DNA of 64,000 nucleotides from Myxocyprinus asiaticus (lineage: Eukaryota; Chordata; Actinopteri; Cypriniformes; Catostomidae), in assembly GCF_019703515.2 (NCBI RefSeq), contig NC_059346.1, positions 50,513,501 to 50,577,500 of the forward strand, written 5' to 3'. A program made the position numbers and the translations under genes. The notes beneath the pieces were generated by a model. That model was not told the DNA's origin. It saw only the letters and a program-made list of their open reading frames with translations, and made no database searches. This document shows positions 32,536-43,189 of the stretch, one piece after another (the first letter of the stretch is position 1; each line of letters starts with the position of its first letter).

Positions 32536-34142
32536 ATTTTAGACACAATATACCCTGTTTTGTCTGTTTTTTGTTCTGCTATCGAAAATAGTTCCAAATG
32601 AAGTAAAAGCATAATTAACCATTGTGTGTTGCTAAGCAACAACGCTGCAAACACGAACAAACAGACCATGTGTCCAAAATCACAAACTGTCAGAGTATGT
32701 ACTGTATTTGATAAATGATGCGGTTCTCGGCCAGTAAAACAGTACCTTCTTTAGAAATGCATACGAGTAGTATGTATAGATTTCAGACATACTTCTTGCG
32801 AGGACATGGGTATATACCCTTGTCCCAAATATACAACGAAATAACAATAACCGTGAAAATAATCCTCTGTTTTTGTTAAACAAACCCCATTTAAGCACAA
32901 GGAACAACTTTCTTCATATATATTGCACATACAGTTGAGAAGAGCCGTCCGACTTGTGGTTCATCACCATTAATTTAAATCCAGTGTTTTGAACGTGACG
33001 TCTCAGGTCCCGAGGCATTATGGGATAGTAAAGTCGATCCACACTTCAGAATCTCGCTGGAAATAGTAGGTCATGTGGGTTTTTCTCACTAGTTTTTTTA
33101 TGAATACTGAGGATTCGGACATACTATTCTATTGGCACACTGTTTTTGGCATACTATGCAGTAGCGAAGTATGGATATTTGGACGCAGAGTGAGAGATAC
33201 AAACATATAGGTGGCGATATGCACAAAGAATGCAAATCGGCAAAAAACAAAAGAATGTGGAAGTGAAAGTGAAATTTAAAATTTATGGTAAAAAAGGTCA
33301 AATATTGTAAAATATTGATGGTCCCTCACGTTCACATATATGCTCTCATACACTGAGGGAATCCCAGAGTTGTACATAAAGGGAAACCCCACTATTACAG
33401 CACAATTCCACTGCAGGTCGCGATAAAAAGTTAAGGAAATAAAAATGGCAACAACTCTGGAATATCTGGAAATAAAGCGAAGCAACGGGGAATAAAATAG
33501 TGAAGTCTTCCTCGGATACCATGTTTGTTATTTACACAAGTGCTTGAGGTAATTACGTTGCTGTGGAGAAAGCTACTTACTGACCAAGCCGCACGTATAT
33601 GGGAGTAAAGTGTACACCACTTGCACAGTGCATGTAAACAAGAATGCTGCTTTCTTGCAATAACCCGCTTTCTGGTGTCCATGTAAACGTAGTCACTGAT
33701 GAGAGAATTAAAATTTTTGGGTGAACTATCCCTTTAAATTAAGAAAACCCTTAATTGTAATTGTAGATGTATTGTAACTAAGAGTTTTATTAACTTAAAG
33801 GATTTCTTGCAACCAGCTGCAGGCCCTGTGACAGGTGTCTTTGAGTTTGATTGAAAACTGTGTGTTCTATGGATGTTTGGCTCTCGTATTCTCACGGTCA
33901 TTACTTAAATTGGATTGATAAAGAGAATTGATACACATTCTTGTCTAAATGTGCAAACCTTGTTCTTCTTGGGCACAATAGGAGCTTTTGTCTTCATCTT
34001 GAATTGGTGAAGATCCTAAGAGAGTTCATGCACAGGCTTTTGATAAAAGAAAAAAATAAATAACCAGTTATAGATTAGATCTAAATTACCTGCTTGCAAT
34101 TTAGATGTTTTGTGGGAGTTGTTTTGGTCAGGAAAGGGATGT
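32536..34142. other. Intergenic DNA with a MITE-like repeat, no gene seen
   Basis: A possible inverted-repeat element spans 32669-33187 (left TGTGTCCAAAATC; right, reversed, TGCGTCCAAATATC). A terminal fragment of the TTAAAGG/AGTTCACCC family lies at 33698-33738. I see no gene. Confidence 0.45.
32669..33187. repeat. Possible MITE with TGYGTCCAAA ends
   Basis: The ends are inverted over about 10 bp, and the interior contains 'AGTATGT'/'ATACTAT' blocks typical of a dispersed fish repeat. No TSD was identified. Class unassigned. Confidence 0.35.
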
Positions 34143-34147
34143 ATTAG

Positions 34148-34565
34148 TGTAACGAACTGGCCATGGAGATAATGTTAGGATCCGTGTGCAGGAAGTTTAT
34201 TAAAAGAGGCACAAGCAAACAATCCAAAACAGCAGGCAGAGAGACATTGTCGAAAAGCAGGATGATAAATCAAATAAACCAAATAGACAGTCCAACCAGA
34301 CAGACAAAACAAAGAGTTATCCAAAAATCAGTAAATCCAGAAAAACTGGCAATGGTCATAACATGAATCAATAAACAGTGGCAATGGAAAACGCTTGGTA
34401 AGGCAGGGTAAACTGGCAATACTTCGCAAAGAACAATGGAACTGCATGGCTATATATACATATGGTAAACAGGAAATGAGCGGTGAAGAAATGGTTGATG
34501 ATCAGTTTTTGGGAGAGGGCTCCCTCTGGTGGTTGGTAGGATGGGTAACAACCTCAGATGTTATA
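34148..34565 (-). repeat. 3' LTR of the chromovirus
   Basis: Matches 38773-39190. On the minus strand its first bases are TATAACATC where the 5' LTR has TGTAACATC, so the canonical TG end is mutated. Confidence 0.92.
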
Positions 34566-34599
34566 GAACCCCCCCCTCTAAGAACAACTCCTGGTGTTC

Positions 34600-34984
34600 T
34601 TCTGCTGGGACATCCCCTTGGTCATGGTGCTGGAAGATTAGGATGAGCTTGGTGGAACTCTTGGATCAGGGACGGGTCCAGTATGTCCTTGGCGGCTACC
34701 CACAATCTCTCCTCTGGTCCGTAGCCTTCCCAGTCCACCAAGTATTGCATATGGCACCCTCATCGCCTTGAGTCCATGATCTTTCTGACCATACATACAG
34801 GTGCTCCATCAACCTCTAATGGAGGCGGAGGCTCAGGATTCGTGATTCCAGAGCCAGACGCCGGGTGGACCGGTTTCATAAAGAACACATGGAAGGAAGG
34901 AGAGATGCGGTAGTTAGCAGGAAGCTCTAATCGGTAAGTAACTGGGTTTATTTGATGGATAATTCTGAATGGACCCACATACAT
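34600..34984 (-). pseudogene. Integrase C-terminus and chromodomain
   Basis: The integrase tail reads [21 protein letters not shown], followed by a linker and a chromodomain ([13 protein letters not shown], then, after an in-frame TGA, YLVDWEG-like sequence). A chromodomain is thought to steer integration by binding modified histones. The single stop sits in the middle of the domain, just after the Arg pair, where related elements have another Arg codon. Confidence 0.8.
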
Positions 34985-36105
34985 TGGACTGAGCTTCCTG
35001 TAAGGTAGCTGCAGCTTGAGATCCCTTGTGGATAACCAGACCCTCTGTCCAGGCTGATAGTTGGGGTGAGGATGCCTCCGCCGGTCAGCCTGAAAGCGTT
35101 GTGCTTGAACCGCTCACTGTAGCAGGACAGGTGTGCTATCCCACATCCTCTCACTCCGCCTAATCCAATCGTCCACCGCTGGAACTGTAGAAGGTTCTCC
35201 TGAACAAGGGAACATTGGGGTTGGTAGCCCAGCATGCATTGGAAGAGGGTTAGTCCTGTAGAGGTATGAGTGAGGGAATTCTGTCCATATCCCAGGGCAA
35301 GAAGTCGCTTCACCTTTCCTGTTCATGGCTACAGTAGCTCCGAAGATATCTGCCAATCTCCTGGTTTAAACGTTCCACCCGTCCATTGGCTTGGGGGTGA
35401 TAGCCTGAGCTGAGACTCACATTGATGTCCTGTTGCTTACAGAACGCCTGCCAAACTCGGGATGTAAACTGTGAACCTTGATCAGACATGATGTCTTATG
35501 GTAATCCATAGACTCTGAATACTTGATGAAATAGAACGTTAGCAGTTTCCATAGCCATGGGTTAACCCTTGAGAGGGACAAGTCTACATGATTTTGAGAA
35601 TCGGTCCATAATTACCAGTATGGTGGTGTATCCGTTGGAGTTTGGCATGTCGGTGACGAAATCGATGGACAGGTGTGACCATGGTCTTTGGGATATTGGC
35701 AGTGGTTGGAGTAATCCCGTGGGTAGTTCCCTGGGGGTCTTAGATTGTGCATACACTTGACAAGACTTCACATAGTTAGTAACATCATGAATTACAGATG
35801 GCCACCAGAAGGAATTACATACCAGTGTGATAGTTCTTTGGATGCCAGGGTGTCCTGTGCTCAAAGAAGTGTGGACCCATTGGATAGTTCTCAGACGTAG
35901 AGTTTGTGGTACAAAGTGCTTGGTTGGGGGGCAGTCAGGTGGTCGTTTTTCTTCCATGATATCCCAACTAATCGGTGCAGTGATGACAGATGGTGGTAGG
36001 ATTGATCCAGGATGAGGTTGGATGTGGGGTGGATCATGCCTGTGTGAAAGTGCATCTGCTTTACTATTCACGCTGCCATGGCGGTAAGTAATGGTAAAAT
36101 TGAAC
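34985..36105 (-). pseudogene. Ty3/gypsy integrase, broken
   Basis: Integrase inserts the DNA copy into the genome. The zinc-binding part (about 35740-35880) has [10 protein letters not shown] followed by SCQVYAQSK, where the second Cys of the pair is replaced by Tyr. The catalytic core gives [10 protein letters not shown] (first Asp) and, after a stop near 35562 and further stops, SDQGSQFTS (second Asp, near 35478) and [12 protein letters not shown] (Glu, near 35385). The core is split over several frames. It continues the RNase H frame without a gap. Confidence 0.83.
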
Positions 36106-37300
36106 CTGGTGAAGAACAAGGACCATCGGGCTTGAAGTGGATTCAGTCTCTTAGCTGCCTTGATGCATTCAAGGTTCTTGTGATCAGTGATAAATTGGAA
36201 TGGGTGGACTGCCCCCTCTAACCAGTGATGCCACTCTTTGAGTACTGCTTTCATGGAAAGTAATTCCTTGTTCCCCACATTATAGTTTAGTTCAGCAGAA
36301 TTTAACTTTCTGGAGAAAAAGGCACAAATGTAAAGCTTGCCTGGGGTACCATGACATTGTGACAGGACCACTCCAATCCCACAATCAGAAGCGTCTACTT
36401 CATCGATGAAAGGAAGATTGGGGTCGGGGTGTTTCAGTATAGGAGTGGTCGTGAAGCTTGACTTGAGGGAGACGAAGGCTTGGAATGTATTGTCGTTCCA
36501 TGGTAACTTGTTGGGTTTTCCCTTGAGCAGTGACATGAGTGGTGCTGCAGTGATACTGTAGTTTTTGATGAAGCGGCGGTAGAAATTGTCAAAGCCCAGA
36601 AATCACTGTAGTTCTTTGATTGTGGAAGGTCGAGGCCATTCGATAACTGCTGTGATTTTAGAGACATCCATTTCTACACCTTGGTGTCTGATATTGTAAC
36701 CTAGGAACGTGGTATGGGAGATGAAACTCAGATTTCTTTGCCTTGACAAATAACTAGTGTTCCTGGAGATGTGATAGGACTGTCCTGACGTGCTGGATAT
36801 GTTGTTCTTTATTTTGAGAGTAGATGAGGATGTCGACAATGTAGGCCACCACACACTGATTCAGTAGGTCTCTGAAAATCTCATTGACAAAAGACTGGAA
36901 AACAGAGGGGATGTTAGCAAGTCCATATGGCATGACCGGATATTCATAGTGCCCCCTGGTGGTGATGAATGTAGTTTTCCACTCATCTCCTCCTCTGATT
37001 CTGATGTGGTTACAAGCACTTCTTAGATCGAGCTTAGTATAAATCTTAGCCTCATGGAGTTGTTCAAGGGCTGAGGGGATGAGTGGTAGTGGGTAACGGT
37101 ATTTCAAGGTCTCGATAGTCGATACATGGACGTAGACCTCCATCCTTTTTCTCCATGAAGAAAAAACTTGCAGCTGCTGGAGAGGTGGAGGGACAGATGT
37201 AACCGGAGGCAAGGGCTTCCTCGATGTATGTTTCCATAGCTAGGGTCTTAGGACGTGACAATGGATAAGCCTTGCTTCTCGGTGGAGCTGTATTAGGCAG
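36050..37300 (-). pseudogene. Reverse transcriptase and RNase H, active-site mutated
   Basis: The palm begins near 37270 ([27 protein letters not shown] block in segments, then [17 protein letters not shown]). The catalytic motif reads YIVD at 36832-36843 instead of Y-x-D-D, so the first Asp is Val. A TGA at about 36601 interrupts the thumb where the family has Arg. RNase H follows with [33 protein letters not shown] and [16 protein letters not shown]. At least three frame breaks are visible. The YIVD change alone would abolish polymerase activity. Confidence 0.87.
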
Positions 37301-37574
37301 AAGTTCAATGGTGCAGTCCCATGGATGGTGAGGAGGAAGTTGAGTAGCTTTGACCTTACTAAAAACTTCATTGAATTCTGCATATTCCTCAGGAATCATG
37401 GTTATTGTTTGGAATTCAAGGCTTTCAATGCTGGTGGTAAGACAAGGCATGGAGACAGCAACATGGAGACAATTTTCATGACAGAAACTAGACCATTTCA
37501 TGAGCTCACCCTGGTTCCAGGAGATAGAAAGATTGTGGATGGCCAGCCAAGGATGACCCAGGATAAGAGGGTGA

Positions 37575-38756
37575 TTAGGTGAGTTTATGACATAGTGGAA
37601 TGTTCTCCACATGAAATAGTCCAATCTTGATGGTTATGGGAACAGTTTGTTGGGTTATACCAGTACCAATGGGAGCATTGTCAACTGTGGCGATATTAAT
37701 CTTTGGAATGCATTGAATGGTGGGTATATTGAGTTCTTGTATGATCTCTTGATTTATGAGATTCACAGCAGCCCCAGAATCCACTAAAGCTGTAACATAT
37801 TTTCTATGATCACCAATGGAGATCTCTACAGGCAACAGAAAACTGTGAAGGATAGGTGATACAAAGTTTGTGGTTCTCACTTTCAGCCTTGATTCAGGGG
37901 AACTTGATTTCTTGTGTGGGCATGCAGCATTGAGATGACCTGGTTCACCACAGTAATAGCAAAGTTCTCCGTTACGTCGACGTTGTCGTTCCTCCATAGA
38001 AATACGGGTGTAAACAACTTGCATAGGTTTGGGTGATTCAGTGGATGCCTGTGACTGTACTGAGACTGTAGACTTAGAAGTGGAGTGAAACTGGGGCCAT
38101 GGAGCATTACAAAGAAGGTTATCTATCTTGATAGCCATGGTATTGAATTCAGACAGAGTAGAACCCTCACCCTTGCATGTCAGTTCAGCCTTGAGCTCTT
38201 TATGAAGCCCCTCACGGAAAATAGTTTTTAGAGTGACATCGTTCCACCCACTTTGAGCCGCTAGCATCCTGAACAGAACTGCGTAGTCTGCTGCAGATCG
38301 ATGGCCCTGGCGTAAATGAAGCAGCTGAACAGAGATATCTTGACCCGCTGGATACTCGAAGACTTTGTGGATCTGTTTAACGAAGTAGTCAAACAAGGTC
38401 TGGATTTGAGGATCTTTGTCCCAAACAGCGGCGGCCTAATCGAGTGCTTTACCGGTAAACAGAGCCATCATAAAAGGTACGTTTCTTGGTGTCTTTATTA
38501 AATGATTCAGGTTGATTAGAGAAATAAACTTTACACTGTTGTAAAAAACCCCGGCATTTCTCAGCAGAACCATCAAACTTGTCTCGGAAGAGCAAGGCTT
38601 ACCGGTTTAGCATGGGGAGCTGGCAGTGAGTGAACGTAGTGAGTCAAACATTCGTCGGTGGCTTGTAGGTTGTTTAGCTGGTCTTGATAACCCTTTAAAA
38701 CCCTCACACTGGTGTGCAAATGCAGCCTGGAGCTGTGAGACTTCCGCTGGATCCAT
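37575..38756 (-). pseudogene. Gag with CCHC knuckle and protease
   Basis: The start at 38756 (MDPAEVSQLQAAF) lies 17 bases inside the 5' LTR edge and is the gag start typical of this group. A stop after ~49 codons and a frameshift follow. The capsid part is restored in the 273-codon frame starting 38396 (HLRQGHRSAADYAVLFR, FREGLHKELKAELTC). The zinc knuckle CYYCGEPGHLNAAC is intact at about 37924-37966. The aspartic protease motif ALVDSGAAVNL is at about 37760-37795, in the same frame, as expected for a gag-pro fusion. Gag forms the particle, and protease would process it. Confidence 0.87.
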
Positions 38757-38772
38757 GGTAGGTGAAGTATTC

Positions 38773-39190
38773 TGTAACGAAGTGGCCATGGAGACGGTGT
38801 TAGGATCCATGTGCAGGAAGTTTATTAAAAGAGACACAAGCAAACAATCCATAACAGCAGGCAGAGAGATGTAGTCAAAAAGCAGGCCGATAAATCCAAT
38901 AAACCAAATAGACAGTCCAACCAGGCAAACAAAACAAAGGGTTATCCAAAAAGCAGTAAATCCAGAAAAACAGGCAATGGTCATAACATGAATCAATAAA
39001 CAGTGGCAATGGAAACCGCTTGGTAAGGCAGGGTAAACTGGCAATACTTCACAAAGAACGATGGAACTGCATGGCTATATATACTTATGGTAAACAGGAA
39101 ATGAGCAGTGAAGAAATGGGTGATGATCAGTATTCGGGAGAGGGCTTCCTCTGGTGGTTGGTAGGATGGGTAACAACCTCAGATGTTACA
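38773..39190 (-). repeat. 5' LTR of the chromovirus
   Basis: Minus strand TGTAACATCTGAGG ... TTCGTTACA. It includes a TATATATAG promoter (about 39074-39083) and, ~30 bases on, GTGAAGTATT (39043-39052), the likely mRNA 5' end, which is complementary to the primer site at 38762-38771. Confidence 0.92.
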
Positions 39191-39537
39191 ATTAGTTATG
39201 ATGTTCATTGAGGTCTGCATTTTCCTCATTTGCTCTTTGACATAATTTATCCACTCTTAAAAATTCAGTCCAAATGATCCCTTCTGCCCTCATTAACAGA
39301 GTGTTATCTGATGGATAAAGGAGGAAATGCTATTGTTTCAAGCACCATATCAAAGAAAATCACTGTAAAATACTCTGTGATTTGTGAAAATGTTAAATTA
39401 AATTACATGTCTGTTCTGATAGGGTTGCAGACAGCAGGGGAAAATAACGCTAAATACAAACAATAAAATGAAAATCTTATAATAATTGTGCATTAATATA
39501 GGCAAAATAAAGAAACCTTTTAAAGTGAGTAGAACAC

Positions 39538-39908
39538 TGTGGCAGCGGGGGCGTGGTCAAGCATCTCTCCGGAGAGAGAGAAAGCGGTAAGGGCGCTTAC
39601 ACCTGAGTTAAATTATGTCTAACACCTGTCTCTAATTTCAGTGAGCACGGGGAGAGCGGCATAAATAGAGCCACACAACAGTTAGACGAGAGAGAGAGCC
39701 TGGGCACGGACTGTGAAGCCAAAAGTTATTATTATTACAAAGTTGAGAGTTTAGTTTGTAAGCTAGTTTGTGGATGTTTTTTTAGACTGTGTTATCCAAC
39801 AACGTAAAGCCTTGAGAGTGTGTATGTGCTGCAGTGAGGAAAATAAAAACGCCTACCTGAACCAGGAAATCTGCTTCTCGCCTCCTCCTTCCACTGAGAA
39901 GTGCTACA
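39538..39908 (+). mobile_element. Solo LTR with TSD AACAC
   Basis: TGTGGCAGCGGGGGCG ... GAAGTGCTACA, flanked by AACAC at 39533-39537 and 39909-39913. It has a CATAAATAG promoter box near 39660 and an AATAAAAA signal near 39843. No internal region remains, which is the normal product of recombination between two LTRs. Its U3 resembles the LTR of the Gmr1-type element (61793-62175) and the solo LTR at 56017-56418, so it probably came from the same broad group. Confidence 0.85.
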
Positions 39909-40099
39909 AACACACTTTCTAAATCCTATATTTTTATGTCAAAGGTCATGCGTCCAATCAATCTCTGTTTTTTTTTTGTTTAGTTTTTTTTGGCACCAGT
40001 CATTTTGTACAATTTTAGTGCTTTTTTGTTTCGCAACTTGATGTCCAATAAAAATCTGTTTCTGAATGGAAGCAAAACCGGTTGAGAACCATTGTCTAC

Positions 40100-40589
40100 T
40101 GTCACGTTTAATGTGTTTTCGTTCATGTTTGGTGTTCATGTCTTTTATTTTGGAAGTCTAGTTCCTGTTCTATAGTCATGTGTTTCATGTCATGTGATTT
40201 TCTGTTTTATAGTCATGTGTTTCCTGGTCATGTGATATCCTGTTTTCCTCATGTTCATGTGTCTTGTTTTCATTGGTTTATTGTCATGTTAACTCATTAT
40301 CAGTTCTAGTTTGTCATTGGTTTAAGTTTATTAGTCTTGTTATCTTGTTTATAGTTCTGTTTGTTCATTAGTTGTCTTGTTACCCATGTCCTTGTATTTA
40401 AACCCTCATGTTTGCCATGGTCCCTTGTCAGGTATTGTTAATGTAACGTTGTTTGGTTGTCAAGTCAAGTCAAGTCAAGTCCATATTTATGTTTACGGTT
40501 TTTGGATTTCACGTTTATAAATAAACTGCACTTGGGTTCTTCACATCATCATCGTCTTTGTCTGCCTGTCATTGCCAGCACACGCTACA
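40100..40589 (+). repeat. 5' LTR of family A element
   Basis: Contains TATTTAAA at 40395-40402 and, 32 bases downstream, GTCAGGTATT (40427-40436), the predicted transcription start. A tandem CAAGT run lies at about 40461-40480. Confidence 0.92.
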
Positions 40590-40885
40590 GAATACCTGAC
40601 CAACACTATGGACCCAGCAGTTCAGCTCATGCGCCTATGTCAGGGGAATCATCCCCTGGAGGAATACATATAAGACTTCTGCGCTTTGGCCAACCAGGTT
40701 GGGTTTAATGGGATCGCCCTCAAATACTTCTTCCAGGCAGGCTTGAATGAGCCGGTGTTCTCTCTGATGCCTGGAGGTCAGAGTACCTTCAGTCTGGTGC
40801 AATACATCGACTTCACCCTGCAGATGAGTGGTTCTTCTTTCACTGTAGGAGAGGCTGATGAGGAACTATGCACTCCTACAGTGGT

Positions 40886-41060
40886 CACCAAGCCAATGCC
40901 CCACGTCATGGTTGCCGAGCCAGTGCCCCACGTCATGGTCGCCGAGCCAGTGCCCCATGTCATGGTCGCCGAGCCAGGGTCCCACGTCATGGTCGCTGAG
41001 CCAGGGTCCCACGTCATGGTCGCCGAGCCAGGGTCCCACTTCATGGTTGCCGAGCTTGTG
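40886..41060 (+). repeat. 27-bp minisatellite inside gag
   Basis: Six units of about 27 bp coding for VPHVMVAEP or GSHVMVAEP. The corresponding part of the sister element codes for a different ~10-residue repeat (EPEVHVMAAA). Confidence 0.85.
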
Positions 41061-41079
41061 CCATCTTCTGCCCCGGATC

Positions 41080-41870
41080 CTGAGTCTGCTCCATGCCATG
41101 TCACAGCTACGCCTGAGTCTGCTCCATGCCATGTCACAGCTACGCCTGAGTCTGCTCCATGCCATGTCACAGCTACGCCTGAGTCTGCTCCATGCCATGT
41201 CACAGCTACGCCTGAGTCTGCTCCATGCCATGTCACAGCTACGCCTGAGTCTGCTCCATGCCATGTCACAGCTACGCCTGAGTCTGCTCCATGCCATGTC
41301 ACAGCTACGCCTGAGTCTGCTCCATGCCATGTCACAGCTACGCCTGAGTCTGCTCCATGCCATGTCACAGCTACGCCTGAGTCTGCTCCATGCCATGTCA
41401 CAGCCACGCCTGAGTCTGCTCCATGCCATGTCACAGCCACGCCTGAGTCTGCTCCATGCCATGTCACAGCTACGCCTGAGTCTGCTCCATGCCATGTCAC
41501 AGCTACGCCTGAGTCTGCTCCATGCCATGTCACAGCTACGCCTGAGTCTGCTCCATGCCATGTCACAGCTACGCCTGAGTCTGCTCCATGCCATGTCACA
41601 GCTACGCCTGAGTCTGCTCCATGCCATGTCACAGCCACGCCTCGACCTGCTCCATGCCATGTCACAGCCACGCCATAGCCTGCTCCATGCCATGTCACAG
41701 CCACGTCTGAGTCTGCTCCATGTCACAGCCACGTCTGAGTCTGCTCCATGCCATGTCACAGCCACGCCACGGACTGCTCCATGCCATGTCACAGCCACGC
41801 CTGAGTCTGCTCCATGCCATGTCACAGCCACGCAAGAGTCTACTCCATGCTCCATGTCACAGCCACACCA
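41080..41870 (+). repeat. 33-bp minisatellite inside gag (~23 units)
   Basis: Unit GAGTCTGCTCCATGCCATGTC plus ACAGCTACGCCT, starting every 33 bases from 41082. Most units are identical. Point variants and shortened units appear only at the 3' end (from about 41640), typical of a recently expanded array with an old edge. Because 33 is a multiple of 3, several frames on both strands stay open across it and yield spurious long open frames. Confidence 0.95.
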
Positions 41871-42269
41871 CGGACTGCGCCCGCACCTGCCATGGGCAAC
41901 AAGCTTCGTCCGTCCCAGAGTCAGCATTGCAAGCCGCGTCTGTCCCAGAACCGGCGTTGCAAGCCTCAGCATCCAATTTATGCCATGTTGCCATTCCTAA
42001 CTTGTTATGCCATGTTACCACGTCTGCCATGTCAAGTGGCCCTGCCTTGGTCTCCGAGCCTCCGGCTCCACCCTGGCCCTTCAAGCCTTCGGCTACTCTC
42101 CGGGTTCCCAGTTCTCCAGTTTCGCCCCTCGAGCCTCTCACGCTCCACCTTCCATGGCTCCACCCTTCGAGCCTCTCACGGTATCTTGCCAGGCCACGCC
42201 CCCCCAGCTCCCTATTGAACTCCATGTGATTCTGTTTGGCTGTCAGTAGCCACCCCTTGTGGGGGGATA

Positions 42270-42763
42270 TGTCACGCTTAATGTGTTTTTTCATGTTTTG
42301 TGTTCATGTCTTTTATTTTGGAAGTCTAGTTCCCATTCTATAGTCATGTGTTTCATGTCATGTGATTTCCTGTTTTATAGTCATGTGTTTCCTGGTCATG
42401 TGATATCCTGTTTCCCTCCATGTTCATGTGTCTTGTTTTCATTGGTTTATTGTCTTGTTAACTCATTATCAGTTCTAGTTTGTCATTGGTTTAAATTTAT
42501 TAGTCTTGTTATCTTGTTTAAAGTTCTGTCTGTTCATTGGTTGTCTTATTACCCTTGTCCATGTTTTAAACCCTCATGTTTGTCATGGTCCTTTGTCAGG
42601 TATTTTTAATATAACATTGTTTGGTAATCAAGTCAAGTCTAGTCAAGTCCATGTTTATATTTTTGTTTACAGTTTTTGGATTTCACGTTTATACATAAAC
42701 TGCACTTGGGTTCTTCACATCATCATTGTCTTCATCTGCCTGTCATTGCCAGCACATGCTACA
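42270..42763 (+). repeat. 3' LTR of family A element
   Basis: Matches the 5' LTR. It keeps GTCAGGTATT at 42595-42604, but the TATA region has mutated to GTTTTAAA. Confidence 0.92.
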
Positions 42764-42769
42764 GTCTAC

Positions 42770-43152
42770 AGGATGCATATAATTCTGCATACATTTAATT
42801 CAGTGATTACCCCTTCCCATCTAGCAATGATGGATTATTTTTGCTTACTTTCATTGCCATAGAATCTCTGTTTAAACCACACTCGGTGACATTGTAATAG
42901 CACCACATTATTATTACCATTATATTTTTGTATCCCCTGTGAGAAAATGAATTTGTCCTGATATTCAGGTAAGGTGATAATGGTCTGATAATTAGCCCCA
43001 CCTTACTATTACCAGTAGACCATTAGCGGTGACAAACATTAAACACCTCTCTGAGAAGGTTTCCTACCTCATACCTCTCTCGCTTCGACTTGCCGCTAAT
43101 GGACCTGGCATTTGCAGGGAGACATTACTTTAATTTATTTTAATGCTTGCTC

Positions 43153-43189
<37 letters not shown>

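Larger units (their letters stand above)
34148..39190 (-). mobile_element. Ty3/gypsy chromovirus of the Tf1/sushi type, TSD ATTAG
   Basis: A full-length element of 5,043 bp with two LTRs of 418 bp and the 5-bp duplication ATTAG at 34143-34147 and 39191-39195. Domain order on the minus strand is gag with a CCHC zinc knuckle, protease, reverse transcriptase, RNase H, integrase, chromodomain. That is the order of Ty3/gypsy chromoviruses and matches the fish sushi-ichi type, the group from which mammalian PEG10/RTL genes derive. A purine run lies before the 3' LTR (34566-34580). The primer site inside the 5' LTR is not tRNA-like but complementary to the predicted mRNA start (see findings). Every reading frame carries stops or frameshifts. 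Confidence 0.92.
40608..42229 (+). pseudogene. Gag-like protein with minisatellite-encoded repeats
   Basis: The start ATG at 40608 (MDPAVQLMRLCQGNHPLEEY) follows the leader directly and parallels the chromovirus gag start MDPAEV. A TAA at 40671-40673 interrupts it. The frame then continues from 40674 with the gag segment (DFCALANQVGFNGIALKYFF, SLVQYIDFTLQMSGSSF), six 9-residue units (PHVMVAEPV type) and about 18 copies of ESAPCHVTATP. It ends at 41678, and the Pro/Ser-rich tail lies in another frame (to 42229: PPAPPWPFKPSATLRVPSS). The minus-strand sister keeps one open frame and only three 11-residue repeats. There is no zinc knuckle or protease. Confidence 0.75.
40100..42763 (+). mobile_element. 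Gag-only LTR retrotransposon (family A), sister copy, TSD GTCTAC
   Basis: LTRs of 490 and 494 bp (TGTCAC...GCTACA) enclose a ~1.7 kb interior with gag-like coding and no pol. GTCTAC flanks both sides (40094-40099 and 42764-42769). A purine tract GTGGGGGGATA precedes the 3' LTR (42259-42269). The leader is complete: one base after the LTR, AATACCTGAC (40591-40600) is the exact complement of GTCAGGTATT in the LTR. The same family is at 15903-17926. The interior is swollen by 27-bp and 33-bp minisatellites. Confidence 0.93.

Noticed and set aside
41080..41870. Regular 33-bp direct repeats resembling a CRISPR array
   Set aside because: Units are contiguous with no variable spacers, lie in frame within a retroelement gag and between two LTRs. 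It is a minisatellite.
40778..41972. Long open frames on the minus strand and in other plus frames over the minisatellite
   Set aside because: They arise because the 33-bp unit has no stop in several frames. Products are monotonous repeats and antisense to gag.
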